Below the pieces are notes generated by a model, which saw only the letters and a list, made by a program, of their open reading frames with translations, had not been told where the DNA came from and made no database searches. A program made the translations under genes and the position numbers. A DNA stretch of 64,000 bases, taken from contig JAUISW010000002.1 in assembly GCA_030434875.1 (NCBI GenBank), forward strand, positions 1-64,000, read 5' to 3'. Positions within the stretch are counted from its first letter, which is position 1, and the number at the start of each line of letters is the position of its first letter. Source of the DNA: Lachnospiraceae bacterium C1.1 (GTDB taxonomy: Bacteria; Bacillota; Clostridia; Lachnospirales; Lachnospiraceae). Positions 27,691-37,348 of the stretch are shown here, piece by piece.

Positions 27691-29027
27691 GTTTGAGTGA
27701 GAAATCAAATTTTACACAGGGAAGTATCATAAAGAAGATGATACCGTTTATGATGCCGATCCTGGGGGCGCTTATTTTACAGGCGGCGTACGGTGCAGTC
27801 GATCTTTTGGTTGTAGGACGATTTGGAAGTACTGCGGGTTTATCGGCAGTATCTACGGGAAGTCAGATATTAAATCTAGCAACATTTGTGATCACACAGC
27901 TTGCAATGGGAATAACTGTTTTGATAGCAAGATATATCGGTGAGAAGACGACCGGACAGATAGGAGAGCTTCTGGGTGGTGTGGCTGCAGTATTTACGAT
28001 AATTGCATCAGTATTGTTTGTTGTAATGGTATTTCTGTCAAATCCATTAGCTGTAATCATGCAGGCGCCTGAAGAGGCAATACCGCTTACATCTTTATAT
28101 GTGAAGATCTGTGGCGGAGGAATATTTTTTATTGTCGCATATAATGTTCTTTCAGCTATTTTCAGAGGTCTTGGAGATAGTAAGTCTCCGTTGATCTTTG
28201 TTGCGGTTGCTTGTGCAGTTAATGTAGTCGGTGATCTTGTTTTAGTGGCAGGATGCCATTTGGATGCGGCTGGAGCTGCAATTGCAACTGTAGCTGCACA
28301 AGCTGTCAGCGTTATACTGGCGCTGGTTTTATTGAAAAAAAGGAATCTTCCGTTTACTGTCAGCAGAAAAGATTTCAGAATAAATAAGCAATGCAGACGT
28401 TTCCTTAAAGTTGGTATTCCCCTGGCGCTGCAGGAGTTTCTGACTCAGATGTCATTTTTGGCTCTTTGTGCATTTGTTAATCGACTTGGACTCGAGGCAT
28501 CATCAGGATACGGAGTTGCCTGTAAAATAGTTAATTTTGCCATGTTAGTTCCGAGTGCGCTCATGCAGTCAATGGCTTCTTTTGTTTCGCAGAATGTTGG
28601 AGCAGGAAAAGAAGACAGGGCAAAGAAAGCCATGTTTACTGGAATGGGTATTGGAATATGTGTAGGTATTATAGTATTTACATCAGTATGGTTTTTCGGA
28701 GATATACTTACATCAGCATTTACAACAGATTCAAGTGTAATTCAGAAAGGCTATGAATATTTAAGGGGCTTTGCGCCTGAAACTATCCTCACAGCAATAA
28801 TGTTCAGCATGGTTGGATATTTTAACGGACATGAAAAAACGGTATGGGTCATGATACAGGGGCTTACACAGACCTTACTTGTAAGACTTCCTTTTGCTTA
28901 TATAATGAGCATACAGCCGGATGCGAGCCTGACAAACATAGGACTTGCAGCACCCATAGCCACTTGTTTCGGTATAGTATTAAATGTAGGTTTTTATATT
29001 TACAGTAACCGAAAGAAAAAAAAATAA
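27687..29027 (+). CDS. MATE-family efflux pump (MarR-linked)
   Basis: 446 residues with about 12 membrane helices in two similar halves. MIPFMMPILGALILQAAYGAVDLL and GVACKIVNFAMLVPSALMQSMASFVSQN are MATE signatures. It would export cationic drugs or metabolites using a Na+ or H+ gradient. It starts within the MarR stop codon. A long bidirectional hairpin separates it from the convergent BASS gene. A second, distant MATE protein is at 51940-53301. Confidence 0.88.
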   Translation: MSLSEKSNFTQGSIIKKMIPFMMPILGALILQAAYGAVDLLVVGRFGSTAGLSAVSTGSQILNLATFVITQLAMGITVLIARYIGEKTTGQIGELLGGVAAVFTIIASVLFVVMVFLSNPLAVIMQAPEEAIPLTSLYVKICGGGIFFIVAYNVLSAIFRGLGDSKSPLIFVAVACAVNVVGDLVLVAGCHLDAAGAAIATVAAQAVSVILALVLLKKRNLPFTVSRKDFRINKQCRRFLKVGIPLALQEFLTQMSFLALCAFVNRLGLEASSGYGVACKIVNFAMLVPSALMQSMASFVSQNVGAGKEDRAKKAMFTGMGIGICVGIIVFTSVWFFGDILTSAFTTDSSVIQKGYEYLRGFAPETILTAIMFSMVGYFNGHEKTVWVMIQGLTQTLLVRLPFAYIMSIQPDASLTNIGLAAPIATCFGIVLNVGFYIYSNRKKKK

Positions 29028-29081
29028 AATTATAGCCATTTTGTTCAGAATATATGAATATGATGGCTATAATTTTATTTT
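29021..29081. terminator. Bidirectional terminator
   Basis: A perfect 19-bp stem (29021-29039 with 29063-29081, core TTATAGCCAT/ATGGCTATAA), A-rich on the left and T-rich on the right, between convergent genes. Confidence 0.88.
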
Positions 29082-29100
29082 GTTAAAGATATAAGATTTA

Positions 29101-30036
29101 TTAAAGATCTGAATTATTTTTATTGCGTAAGATATTTGCCAGTATCGCTCCGGATATGTTGTGCCATACGGAGAAGATCGCTCCGGGTACGGTAGCCGTT
29201 ACCAGAGTAGGGAAAGCTGTTCCGGCAAGAGCTGTTGCAAGTCCGGAATTTTGCATTCCAATTTCTACTGAAAGAGCTTTAGTTTTTTCAATAGGAAGTT
29301 TTAGGATCTGACCTAAAAGGAAGCCGGCAATATAGCCAAGGATATTATGAATTATCACAACAATAAAAACGATGGCTCCTGTAGTTCTGATCCTTTCGGA
29401 ATTATGTGACACGACAGATGCTACGATCAGGCTTATCGCAGCTACTGAAACGAGCGGAAGAGCACTGACAGCTCTGGCGGTATATTTACTGAAGAAAAAA
29501 TTGATCATGAGCCCCAATGCAATTGGAATTATAACTACCTTTATAATTGATAAAAACATGGAAACTATATCAACTGTAACGCTTGTTCTAAGCAGAAGCC
29601 AGGTGATTAGCGGTGTAAGAAAAGGCGCAAGGAGAGTATTTATACTGGTCATTCCTACAGAAAGAGCAACATCTCCTTTGCTTAGGAATGTGATCACATT
29701 GCTGGAAGTACCACCCGGACATGTTCCGACCAGGATCACTCCGGCCATTAAAGCTTCATTCAGACCAAAAATTTTGCAAAGAATAAAAGCCAGGATCGGC
29801 ATGATCGTAAACTGGGCCAAACATCCAACTGCTATATCACGGGGGCGTTTGAGAACTGTCAGAAAGTCACTGCTTTTAAGAGTTAGACCCATTCCGAACA
29901 TTACAAGCATTAGTAAATAATTGATCCAGGATGTCTGAACCCATAGACATGTTTCAGGCAGAAAGAAAGCAAGTGCTGCAATTGCAAGTATGATAACTGC
30001 CATGTATTTTCCGATAAATTCACTTATTTTAACCAT
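29101..30036 (-). CDS. BASS-family (bile acid:sodium symporter) transporter
   Basis: 311 residues with about ten membrane helices. LMLVMFGMGLTLKSSDF, VILVGTCPGGTSSNVITFLSKGDVALSVGMTS and SVEIGMQNSGLATALA are the conserved BASS/SBF core segments including the crossing-helix region. It should move an organic anion with sodium; the substrate (bile acid, pantoate, 2-keto acid) cannot be read. A TetR regulator is encoded upstream in the same direction, making a regulated pair likely. Confidence 0.87.
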   Translation of the reverse strand: MVKISEFIGKYMAVIILAIAALAFFLPETCLWVQTSWINYLLMLVMFGMGLTLKSSDFLTVLKRPRDIAVGCLAQFTIMPILAFILCKIFGLNEALMAGVILVGTCPGGTSSNVITFLSKGDVALSVGMTSINTLLAPFLTPLITWLLLRTSVTVDIVSMFLSIIKVVIIPIALGLMINFFFSKYTARAVSALPLVSVAAISLIVASVVSHNSERIRTTGAIVFIVVIIHNILGYIAGFLLGQILKLPIEKTKALSVEIGMQNSGLATALAGTAFPTLVTATVPGAIFSVWHNISGAILANILRNKNNSDL

Positions 30037-30131
30037 TTAGTTATTCCTCCCCTTTTTATTATTATATTCTCGATATAATTTAATTCAATAAGAAAAGACA
30101 CATCACTGTTTCGTAGTGATATGTCTTTTTC

Positions 30132-30683
30132 TCAAGAAAGATATTCGCCGCTGAATAGCATATATATAGCGTCTTCTAATTGCTGACAGCTTATATCAGA
30201 TCTGTTTTTTACATAGTGTTTTGCGATCGTAGTGAGACCGGATGCTATAAAGTCGTTAGCCAGATCGGATTCCTTAAAATCGCAGGAACTAATATCAGAA
30301 TCTTTATTTCTGCAGCAGTTAAAACTGGAATAGAGTGAGTCCTGCATCATATATATAATATTATTTTTTACAAGCAGATCTATGAAATCACCTTTTTGAA
30401 CTATAAAAGAAGAAAATCCCTTGCTGAGTTCTTTTAATGTGGGACGACCGCAGCAATTACATTCTTCACTGGGATTAAAGGAATATTCTTTTGAAAGTAT
30501 AAATGAAACTATATTTTCCTTTGAAGAGAAGAGTGAATAAAATGTCTGGCGGGATACACCGGATTTTTTGCATATTTCACTTGCAGTAATTTTTGAATAT
30601 TCTTTTTCTTTTAGAAGTTCATAAAAGCCTTCCGCAATATTTTTTTGTGAACATAGGGCGGTTTTATTAGATCCTTGATACAT
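30132..30683 (-). CDS. TetR-family regulator
   Basis: 183 residues. The N-terminal HTH reads ITASEICKKSGVSRQTFYSLFSSKENIVSFIL, standard for TetR. The ligand domain is short and unusually Cys-rich (EECNCCGRP near 75, FNCCRNKD near 122, SSCDF), which could allow metal or thiol sensing. A palindrome at 30718-30733, upstream of its start, is a likely operator. The BASS gene downstream is the natural target. Confidence 0.82.
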   Translation of the reverse strand: MYQGSNKTALCSQKNIAEGFYELLKEKEYSKITASEICKKSGVSRQTFYSLFSSKENIVSFILSKEYSFNPSEECNCCGRPTLKELSKGFSSFIVQKGDFIDLLVKNNIIYMMQDSLYSSFNCCRNKDSDISSCDFKESDLANDFIASGLTTIAKHYVKNRSDISCQQLEDAIYMLFSGEYLS

Positions 30684-30717
30684 ATATCTGCTCCATAAAT
30701 AAAAAAATTAAAATAAG

Positions 30718-30733
30718 ATTGACAAGTGTCAAT
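30718..30733. promoter_or_regulatory. Palindromic operator, probable TetR site
   Basis: ATTGACA-AG-TGTCAAT is a perfect 16-bp palindrome 35 bases upstream of the TetR start codon. Confidence 0.6.
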
Positions 30734-30821
30734 GTTGGTGTTAATATCTATATATATCTTAGACAATTGTAAAGGTTTTGTAAAGCGTTCAATTTTGATC
30801 AGCTTTTTTTTTACAGAGGCA

Positions 30822-30848
30822 TTAGCACTCGACAACAACGAGTGATAA
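30822..30848 (+). promoter_or_regulatory. CIRCE element (HrcA operator) upstream of lon
   Basis: TTAGCACTC-N9-GAGTGATAA matches the CIRCE consensus (TTAGCACTC-N9-GAGTGCTAA) at 17 of 18 arm positions with the exact 9-base spacer, 22 bases before the lon ATG. HrcA repression of lon in heat shock follows from known CIRCE biology. Confidence 0.85.
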
Positions 30849-30870
30849 CAAAAGGACAGGGAGGAAAGCT

Positions 30871-33168
30871 ATGGTAGTAGTTCCGGTATACAATAAACAG
30901 CTTATTGCTGAGGGTAATCTTTATTTTCAGACTGAAGAATTTAAGAACCTTGGCGGCAGGGCCGTTCAGGGAGAAAAAGTTGTTCTCCTTCAGAATAAAA
31001 AATGGCAGAAAAGAAACGAAATAACGGAAGATAATTTTTATCCTATAGGTGTTTCCGGTATCATAAGTGAAATAGATTCTGATGGATATATTGTAGTAAA
31101 GGTTAACAATAGGGTAAACCTGGATGAAATATCTGTTGATTCAATGCACAATATTGAATTAAGTATTTCACGCAGACCGGATACAGAGCTGATAGATCCT
31201 GACAGAGAAAATATTGTTCTTACCAAGCTTAAGGAAGAAGCTAAAGAACTGGCATCGAGATTTCAGTATGCAGGATTTTTCAGTAAATTTATTGACAGCA
31301 TGAAAAATGTAGGTGAGCTTACAGCAGCTCTTTCTTACTGGATGAAGAACAGCAATGATGATAAATATAATATGCTGGCAGAAGATAGTGCTGTCAGACG
31401 TATGGAGTTAATGGAAAAGGCTGTTATTGAATTTATTGAGGTTGCTAAAGTTACTACAGATGCAGCATCTGCACAGGAGCAGGAATATAAGGATATGTAT
31501 CGTGAATCTGCGATTAAAAAGCAGATCGAATACCTGCAGAAAGAATTGGAAGAGATGCATCCTGAGAATCTTACGGATATTCAGAAATTTGAAAAGAAGA
31601 TTTCTGAATCCGGAATGAATGAAGATGCAGAAAAGGAAGCAAGAAAGGTCTTAAATAGGCTTAAGCAGGAAGGAAAGAACAGTCCGGAGACCGGAATCCT
31701 TTATGATTATCTTGATTTTGTGACAGGACTTTCCTGGAAAAAACAGGAGGCAGAATTTATTGATCTTTCAGAAGCTGAGAAGATTCTTGATGATGAGCAT
31801 TATGGTCTTGAAAAAGTAAAAAAACGTGTTATACAGCAGATTGCAGTAATGAACTTAAAAAGGAAGCAGTCAGGTTCAATACTTCTTTTCGTAGGTGCAC
31901 CGGGAACCGGTAAGACAAGTATAGGAAAGAGCATTGCGAAGAGTCTTGGAAGGGAATATGTACGCGTTAGCCTTGGAGGAATCAGGGATGAAGCAGATAT
32001 AAGAGGACACCGTCGTACATATATTGGAGCTATGCCGGGAAGAATAATGGATGCCATAAATAAATCCGGAGTAACTAATCCTGTTATGGTGCTTGATGAA
32101 ATAGACAAGCTTTCGCAGTCTTATAACGGAGATCCGGCAAGCGCACTCCTGGAGGTTCTCGATCCGGAGCAGAATAATACATTTACCGATCATTATATGA
32201 ATGTTCCTTATGATCTTTCGGATGTAATGTTTATATGTACCGCAAATAGTATAGATACAATACCGGAACCATTGTTGAACAGAATGGAAGTAATCAACTT
32301 TACCGGCTATACTCCGGATGAAAAACTTAAGATTGCCAGAAAGCATCTTTTGCCGAAATCAATGGCTGCTATGGGAATTTCAGATGATATGCTGGAAGTT
32401 CCGGATTCGGTTTTGGAAACAATTATTGAAGAATATACAAGAGAGGCTGGTGTAAGAGGTCTGAGAAAGAGAATTGATTCTCTATGTCGTGGAGCTGCAG
32501 TGCTGCTTTCAAAGGAAAATGGGCAGAAGGTGACTATCAGTAAAGAACAGCTTAGAAATGAACTTGATATGAGACCGGTACATAGAGAGGCTGTGCCTGA
32601 AAAACAAAAAGCAGGTGTTGTAACAGGTCTGGCCTGGACAGCTGTTGGCGGAGAAATATTGTACATCGAAACATTATTTACCAAGGGTAAGGGCAATATT
32701 ATAATTACCGGTAAACTTGGTGATGTTATGAAAGAATCAGCCCGCATAGCTGTAAGTCTTGTGAAATCTATTTTCCCGGATAAAGCATCTTTATTTGAAG
32801 AAAATGATCTTCACATACATGTTCCCGATGGGGCTGTTCCCAAGGATGGTCCATCTGCAGGAATAACAATGACGACAGCAATAGCTTCACTTGTAACCGG
32901 AAATGATGTTGATCCTAAGATAGCAATGACAGGCGAGGTTTCTCTCAGAGGTCTCGTAATGCCGATAGGAGGACTTCCGGAAAAACTTATGGCAGCAATG
33001 AGAAGCGGAGTTAAAACTGTATTTATCCCTTCTGAAAATGAGCAGGATCTGATTGATGTTGCAGATGAGGTAAAAGAAAATCTTGAGATAATTCCGGTTA
33101 AAGATGTGGCAGAGGTCTTGGAAAGAACAGCTGTCTTATCAAAAGAATGTCTTAAATTTGCCGTATAA
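30871..33168 (+). CDS. lon: ATP-dependent protease Lon (LonA)
   Basis: 765 residues with the full LonA order: N-terminal LAN domain (1-200), coiled region, AAA+ ATPase with Walker A GAPGTGKTS (about 341-349) and Walker B VLDEIDK (about 407-413), and the C-terminal protease with the Ser/Lys dyad (DGPSAGITM, Ser662; PEKLMAA, Lys705). It degrades misfolded and regulatory proteins in the cytosol. A CIRCE element lies just upstream and GGGAGG precedes the ATG. It is monocistronic with a terminator at 33199-33241. Lon genes are usually chromosomal, so this may be a second, heat-inducible copy. Confidence 0.95.
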   Translation: MVVVPVYNKQLIAEGNLYFQTEEFKNLGGRAVQGEKVVLLQNKKWQKRNEITEDNFYPIGVSGIISEIDSDGYIVVKVNNRVNLDEISVDSMHNIELSISRRPDTELIDPDRENIVLTKLKEEAKELASRFQYAGFFSKFIDSMKNVGELTAALSYWMKNSNDDKYNMLAEDSAVRRMELMEKAVIEFIEVAKVTTDAASAQEQEYKDMYRESAIKKQIEYLQKELEEMHPENLTDIQKFEKKISESGMNEDAEKEARKVLNRLKQEGKNSPETGILYDYLDFVTGLSWKKQEAEFIDLSEAEKILDDEHYGLEKVKKRVIQQIAVMNLKRKQSGSILLFVGAPGTGKTSIGKSIAKSLGREYVRVSLGGIRDEADIRGHRRTYIGAMPGRIMDAINKSGVTNPVMVLDEIDKLSQSYNGDPASALLEVLDPEQNNTFTDHYMNVPYDLSDVMFICTANSIDTIPEPLLNRMEVINFTGYTPDEKLKIARKHLLPKSMAAMGISDDMLEVPDSVLETIIEEYTREAGVRGLRKRIDSLCRGAAVLLSKENGQKVTISKEQLRNELDMRPVHREAVPEKQKAGVVTGLAWTAVGGEILYIETLFTKGKGNIIITGKLGDVMKESARIAVSLVKSIFPDKASLFEENDLHIHVPDGAVPKDGPSAGITMTTAIASLVTGNDVDPKIAMTGEVSLRGLVMPIGGLPEKLMAAMRSGVKTVFIPSENEQDLIDVADEVKENLEIIPVKDVAEVLERTAVLSKECLKFAV

Positions 33169-33198
33169 GGATTTATTATAAGTCAATTTTTAATTATA

Positions 33199-33241
33199 AA
33201 AAAAGCAGGAATTCAGAAGTATATCTGGAGCCCTGCTTTTT
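33199..33241 (+). terminator. lon terminator
   Basis: AAAAAAGCAGG pairs with CCTGCTTTTT, followed by a T/A-rich stretch. Confidence 0.8.
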
Positions 33242-33260
33242 AAATTTATATATAAATTAA

Positions 33261-33289
33261 TTGCCTGCAAGCAAATATTGTTGTACAAT
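33261..33289 (+). promoter_or_regulatory. nag operon promoter
   Basis: TTGCCT (33261-33266), 17 bases, TACAAT (33284-33289), 40 bases before nagE. Confidence 0.6.
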
Positions 33290-33328
33290 TTCTACAAAAG
33301 AAGTCTCAATAAAGGGAGGGAAAAGCTT

Positions 33329-34768
33329 ATGATGAAGTATTTACAAAAGATAGGAAAATCTTTGATGCTTCCTGTTGCATGTCTTCCTGCTGCAGGTGTT
33401 CTTTATGGTATTGGATACTGGATCGACCCGACAGGATGGGGAGCGAATAGTATTGTTGCTGCCTTTTGCATCAAGGCTGCTTCAGCTATTATCGATCAGA
33501 TCCCAATTTTGTTTGCGATTGGTGTTTCTGTTGGAATGGCAAAGGACAAAGATGGAACATCAGGACTTGCCGGACTCGTTTCGTTTTTGATGATAACAAC
33601 ACTTCTTTCAACAGGAGCAGTTGCAATGTATACAGGTGTTGAGGCTGATGCCGTTCCTGCCGCTTTTGGAAAAATCCAAAATGCATTTATAGGTATATTG
33701 GCAGGTATCATTGGTTCATCGTGTTATAATAAATTCAAAGATACACAGCTTCCTGACTGGCTTGCATTTTTCAGTGGTAAGAGATGTGTTGCTATAATCA
33801 CATCTATCGTTTCTATTTTCGTTTCGGCAGTTTTATTTTTTGTATGGCCGCTTATTTATAACCTCCTTGTAATGTTTGGAGAGTCTATAGTAGGTCTTGG
33901 ACCTATAGGCGCAGGTATTTATCTTATGCTCAATCGGGCACTTATTCCATTTGGACTGCATCATGCACTTAATGCTGTATTCTGGTTTGATACGGCCGGT
34001 ATTAATGATCTCGGAAATTTCTGGGCAGGAACCGGTACGCTTGGAACAACAGGCATGTATATGACAGGATTTTTCCCGATAATGATGTTTGGATTGCCTG
34101 CTGGAGCACTTGCAATGTATCATACGGCAAAGACTACACGTAAAAAGGTGACAGCCAGCCTTTTGTTAGCAGGAGCACTTGCTTCTTTCTTTACAGGTAT
34201 AACAGAGCCATTGGAATTTTCTTTTATGTTTCTTGCACCGGGGCTTTATATAATTCATGCCGTACTCACCGGTATATCTGCAGTTGTATGTACGCTTCTT
34301 CCGGTGCGCTGCGGATTTAATTTCAGTGCGGGTCTTGTTGATTATATCTTAAGCTTTAAGGCTCCTATGGCACAAAACCCGATCCTTATGATTCCTATAG
34401 GACTGGTATTTGCTTTGATTTACTATTTCCTCTTTAAGGCAGTTATCCTTAAATTTGATTTAAAGACTCCGGGTCGTGAGGATGACGATACAGAAGAGGC
34501 AGAATTGAATATAAAGCTTGCAGACAGTAATTATTCAAAGATGGCTGAAATAATCCTTTCAGGACTTGGAGGAAAAGAGAACTTAAAGGAATACGATTAT
34601 TGTGCTACAAGAGTAAGAGTTGAGGTTGCTGATTATACTCTTGTCGATGAAAAGAAAATTAAATCTGCCGGTGTTCCCGGAGTAATTAGACCATCAAAAA
34701 CATCCGTACAGGTAATAGTTGGGCCTAAGGTTCAATTTGTCTATGATGAAATAAAGAAAATGATCTAA
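33329..34768 (+). CDS. nagE: PTS permease EIICB, N-acetylglucosamine type
   Basis: 479 residues from the ATG at 33329 (GGGAGGG eight bases upstream). An EIIC of about ten helices includes KSLMLPVACLPAAGVLYGIGYW, PFGLHHALNAVFWFDTAG and GITEPLEFSFMFLAP, all glucose/GlcNAc-family signatures. A cytosolic EIIB follows with the phosphorylated Cys in LKEYDYCATRVRVEV. No EIIA is fused, so EIIA comes from elsewhere. It imports and phosphorylates GlcNAc and heads an operon with nagB and nagA, which settles the substrate class. Confidence 0.9.
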   Translation: MMKYLQKIGKSLMLPVACLPAAGVLYGIGYWIDPTGWGANSIVAAFCIKAASAIIDQIPILFAIGVSVGMAKDKDGTSGLAGLVSFLMITTLLSTGAVAMYTGVEADAVPAAFGKIQNAFIGILAGIIGSSCYNKFKDTQLPDWLAFFSGKRCVAIITSIVSIFVSAVLFFVWPLIYNLLVMFGESIVGLGPIGAGIYLMLNRALIPFGLHHALNAVFWFDTAGINDLGNFWAGTGTLGTTGMYMTGFFPIMMFGLPAGALAMYHTAKTTRKKVTASLLLAGALASFFTGITEPLEFSFMFLAPGLYIIHAVLTGISAVVCTLLPVRCGFNFSAGLVDYILSFKAPMAQNPILMIPIGLVFALIYYFLFKAVILKFDLKTPGREDDDTEEAELNIKLADSNYSKMAEIILSGLGGKENLKEYDYCATRVRVEVADYTLVDEKKIKSAGVPGVIRPSKTSVQVIVGPKVQFVYDEIKKMI

Positions 34769-34801
34769 TTTGGAATATGGCTTAGAATTTGGAGATAATT
34801 T

Positions 34802-35569
34802 ATGCAAATTTATGTAACTAAAGATTATTTAGAAATGAGCAGAAAAGCGGCTAATATTATTTCTGCACAGATAATACTAAAACCGGATTCAATATTGGGA
34901 CTTGCTACCGGGTCATCACCCATAGGTGCGTATGATCAGCTTGTAGACTGGTATAAAAAGGGAGATTTGGATTTTTCTCGGGTAACTACGGTAAATTTAG
35001 ATGAGTATAAAGGGCTGGGTATGGAAAACCATCAAAGCTATTGCTATTTTATGTATGAGCATCTTTTTAGTAAGGTAAATATAGACCCTGCCAATACTCA
35101 CCTGCCGGATGGAAAAAACGATGATCCGGATGATGCATGTTCTAAATATAATGATCTTTTATCAAATCTTGGCAGACAGGATTTACAGCTGCTTGGACTG
35201 GGGCGTAATGGACACATTGGATTTAATGAACCAGACAATATTTTTGATAAAGATGTTCATTGCGTATCATTGACAAACAGCACAATAGAAGCCAATAAGC
35301 GATTTTTCGAGGCCGGTGAAGAGGTGCCCTCTTATGCCTATACAATGGGGATCAGATCGATATTAAGAGCAAAAAAGATTCTTGTCATAGCGTCAGGTGA
35401 GGATAAAGCTGATGCTGTAAATAAGGCATTTTTCGGACCTGTGACACCGCTTTTGCCGGCATCGATCCTGCAGCTTCATAATGATGTTACGCTTGTTGTA
35501 GATGAAGCTGCTTTTAAAAATTGCAATAATGAGGTATTTTCGGATGAACTACAAATTTACAGGCGCTAA
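34802..35569 (+). CDS. nagB: Glucosamine-6-phosphate deaminase
   Basis: 255 residues, full length. LGLATGSSPIGAYDQL, TVNLDEYKGL (active-site Asp), LLGLGRNGHIGFNEP (catalytic Asp region replaced by Gly-Arg-Asn-Gly-His as in NagB) and the late DKADAVNKAFFGPVTPLLPASILQLH segment are all present. It converts glucosamine-6-phosphate to fructose-6-phosphate and ammonia. It follows nagE by 33 bases and overlaps nagA by 26 bases. Confidence 0.93.
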   Translation: MQIYVTKDYLEMSRKAANIISAQIILKPDSILGLATGSSPIGAYDQLVDWYKKGDLDFSRVTTVNLDEYKGLGMENHQSYCYFMYEHLFSKVNIDPANTHLPDGKNDDPDDACSKYNDLLSNLGRQDLQLLGLGRNGHIGFNEPDNIFDKDVHCVSLTNSTIEANKRFFEAGEEVPSYAYTMGIRSILRAKKILVIASGEDKADAVNKAFFGPVTPLLPASILQLHNDVTLVVDEAAFKNCNNEVFSDELQIYRR

Positions 35570-36674
35570 AGTCTTTGGCACTGATTACAAATTTTCTGAC
35601 AGGGATATTTATGTTTCAAACAGTTTTTTTTCTGATTCCTTAAATGAATATGAAGAATTAAAGTTTGATGGCCTGTATCTCATTCCCGGGCTGACAGACA
35701 TTCATTTTCATGGTTGTATGGGACATGATTTTTGCGAAGGAAAAACAGAAACCATAGCTATTATGGCAAAATATGAAGAGTCACAGGGAATTACAAGCAT
35801 CTGTCCCGCAACCATGACTTATTCAGAAGAAATTTTAAAAGAAATAATGAAGGCTGCAGCAGAATATCAAACTGATGAAGGCGCAGAACTGGTTGGGATA
35901 AATATGGAGGGTCCTTTTATTTCATATGAGAAAAAAGGTGCCCAGAATCCGGCATATATTCAGAAACCCGATATTGAAATGTTCAGGCGTCTCCAGAAAG
36001 AAGCGTCAGGTTTAATAAAACTTATTGCACTTGCACCTGAAGTTGAAGGAGCAGATGATTTTATCTCTGAACTAAAAAATGAAGTTGTCATTTCACTGGC
36101 ACACACAAATGCAGACTACGATAGAGCGATCCAGGTTTTTAATGAGGGAATTAATCATGTAACACATCTTTATAATGCGATGCGTCCATTAAATCATCGG
36201 GATCCAAACCCGTATTTTGCAGCAGCTGATTGTGACAATGTTGAGGTAGAGATCATAGCTGATGGCATACATGTACACCCGGCCGTAGTAAGAAATACTT
36301 TAAGGACTTTAGGGGATGACAGAGTAATATTTATCAGTGATACTATGGAAGCTGTCGGTATGAAAGATGGAAAATATCAACTTGGAGGTCAGGCTGTAAA
36401 TAAAAAGGGAAATCTGGCAACTCTTGAAGATGGGACAATAGCAGGAAGCGCTACAAATCTTATGGACTGTATGAAGACTGCCGTTAAAAAAATGAATATT
36501 CCACTTGAGACAGCTGTAAAATGTGCAGCTGTAAATCCGGCCAGGTCAATCGGGATATATGACAGATACGGAAGTCTGGAGAAAGGAAAGATAGCTAACG
36601 CTGTTGCACTGGATGAGGATCTTAATATAAAGATGGTGATCAATCGTGGTAAAATAGTAATAAATAACATATAA
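35544..36674 (+). CDS. nagA: N-acetylglucosamine-6-phosphate deacetylase
   Basis: 376 residues from the ATG at 35544 (GAGG nine bases upstream); an earlier in-frame ATG at 35502 is unlikely. Metal and catalytic motifs: DIHFHGCMGHDF, GINMEGPFISYEKKGAQN, VISLAHTNADYDRA, NHVTHLYNAMRPLNHRDP and FISDTMEAVGM (catalytic Asp). It removes acetate from GlcNAc-6-phosphate, giving the substrate of NagB. Its start lies inside nagB. Confidence 0.92.
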   Translation: MNYKFTGAKVFGTDYKFSDRDIYVSNSFFSDSLNEYEELKFDGLYLIPGLTDIHFHGCMGHDFCEGKTETIAIMAKYEESQGITSICPATMTYSEEILKEIMKAAAEYQTDEGAELVGINMEGPFISYEKKGAQNPAYIQKPDIEMFRRLQKEASGLIKLIALAPEVEGADDFISELKNEVVISLAHTNADYDRAIQVFNEGINHVTHLYNAMRPLNHRDPNPYFAAADCDNVEVEIIADGIHVHPAVVRNTLRTLGDDRVIFISDTMEAVGMKDGKYQLGGQAVNKKGNLATLEDGTIAGSATNLMDCMKTAVKKMNIPLETAVKCAAVNPARSIGIYDRYGSLEKGKIANAVALDEDLNIKMVINRGKIVINNI

Positions 36675-36698
36675 GATATATCTTTGAAAGGAGATTTT

Positions 36699-37337
36699 AT
36701 GAATGCAGAGAATATAGATGTATTTACTCAGAATAGTATCAGGATCAGAACTGATGACAAGAAAATTTATATTGATCCGTTTCAGATGAAGGAATCTCCT
36801 TCAGATGCAGATTTTATACTGATAACACATGATCATTATGACCATTTTTCGCCTGAGGATATTGAAAAGGTTGCAAATGGTAAATCAGTGTTGGTCGTAC
36901 CGGAAAAAATGGCTGAAAAGGCAGAAGAGGTTAAAAAGCTGGTAGGTAAAATTGTAACAGTAAGGGCAGATAATTCATATGATATTGATGGACTGTCATT
37001 CGAAACAATTCCGGCTTATAATCTCTTAAAGCCTTTTCATTCAAAATCTGCGGGATGGATTGGCTACATCTTAAATCTTGACGGGAAACGTATCTATATT
37101 GCCGGAGATACGGATGCTACAAAGGAAGCAAAATCTGTAAAATGTGATATTGCACTTGTACCGATCGGAGGTACATATACAATGGATCCGAAAAAAGCAG
37201 CCGAACTTATAAATATAATACGACCGGAAACAGCGATACCGGTCCATTATGGAACTATAGTCGGAAATCCGAAGGATGCAGATAAGTTTATAGAATATGT
37301 TGATAATTCTATAAATGTAGAGATCAAGATAAAATGA
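36699..37337 (+). CDS. Metallo-beta-lactamase-fold hydrolase (UPF0173-like)
   Basis: 212 residues from the ATG at 36699 with AAAGGAG upstream. THDHYDHFSPEDI is the HxHxDH metal motif; IYIAGDTDATKEA and IPVHYGTIVG supply the remaining ligands. The short form without extra domains matches the YtkL/UPF0173 group of uncharacterised metal-dependent hydrolases. It lies 24 bases after nagA and its stop is followed within 11 bases by the GTPase start, so it belongs to the nag transcript. A link to amino-sugar metabolism is not established. Confidence 0.8.
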   Translation: MNAENIDVFTQNSIRIRTDDKKIYIDPFQMKESPSDADFILITHDHYDHFSPEDIEKVANGKSVLVVPEKMAEKAEEVKKLVGKIVTVRADNSYDIDGLSFETIPAYNLLKPFHSKSAGWIGYILNLDGKRIYIAGDTDATKEAKSVKCDIALVPIGGTYTMDPKKAAELINIIRPETAIPVHYGTIVGNPKDADKFIEYVDNSINVEIKIK

Positions 37338-37348
37338 GGAGAATTACT

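Noticed and set aside
29372..29920. 182-codon plus-strand frame opposite the BASS transporter
   Set aside because: It lies antisense inside a well-supported membrane transporter gene, has no ribosome site, and its composition is the mirror of hydrophobic codons.
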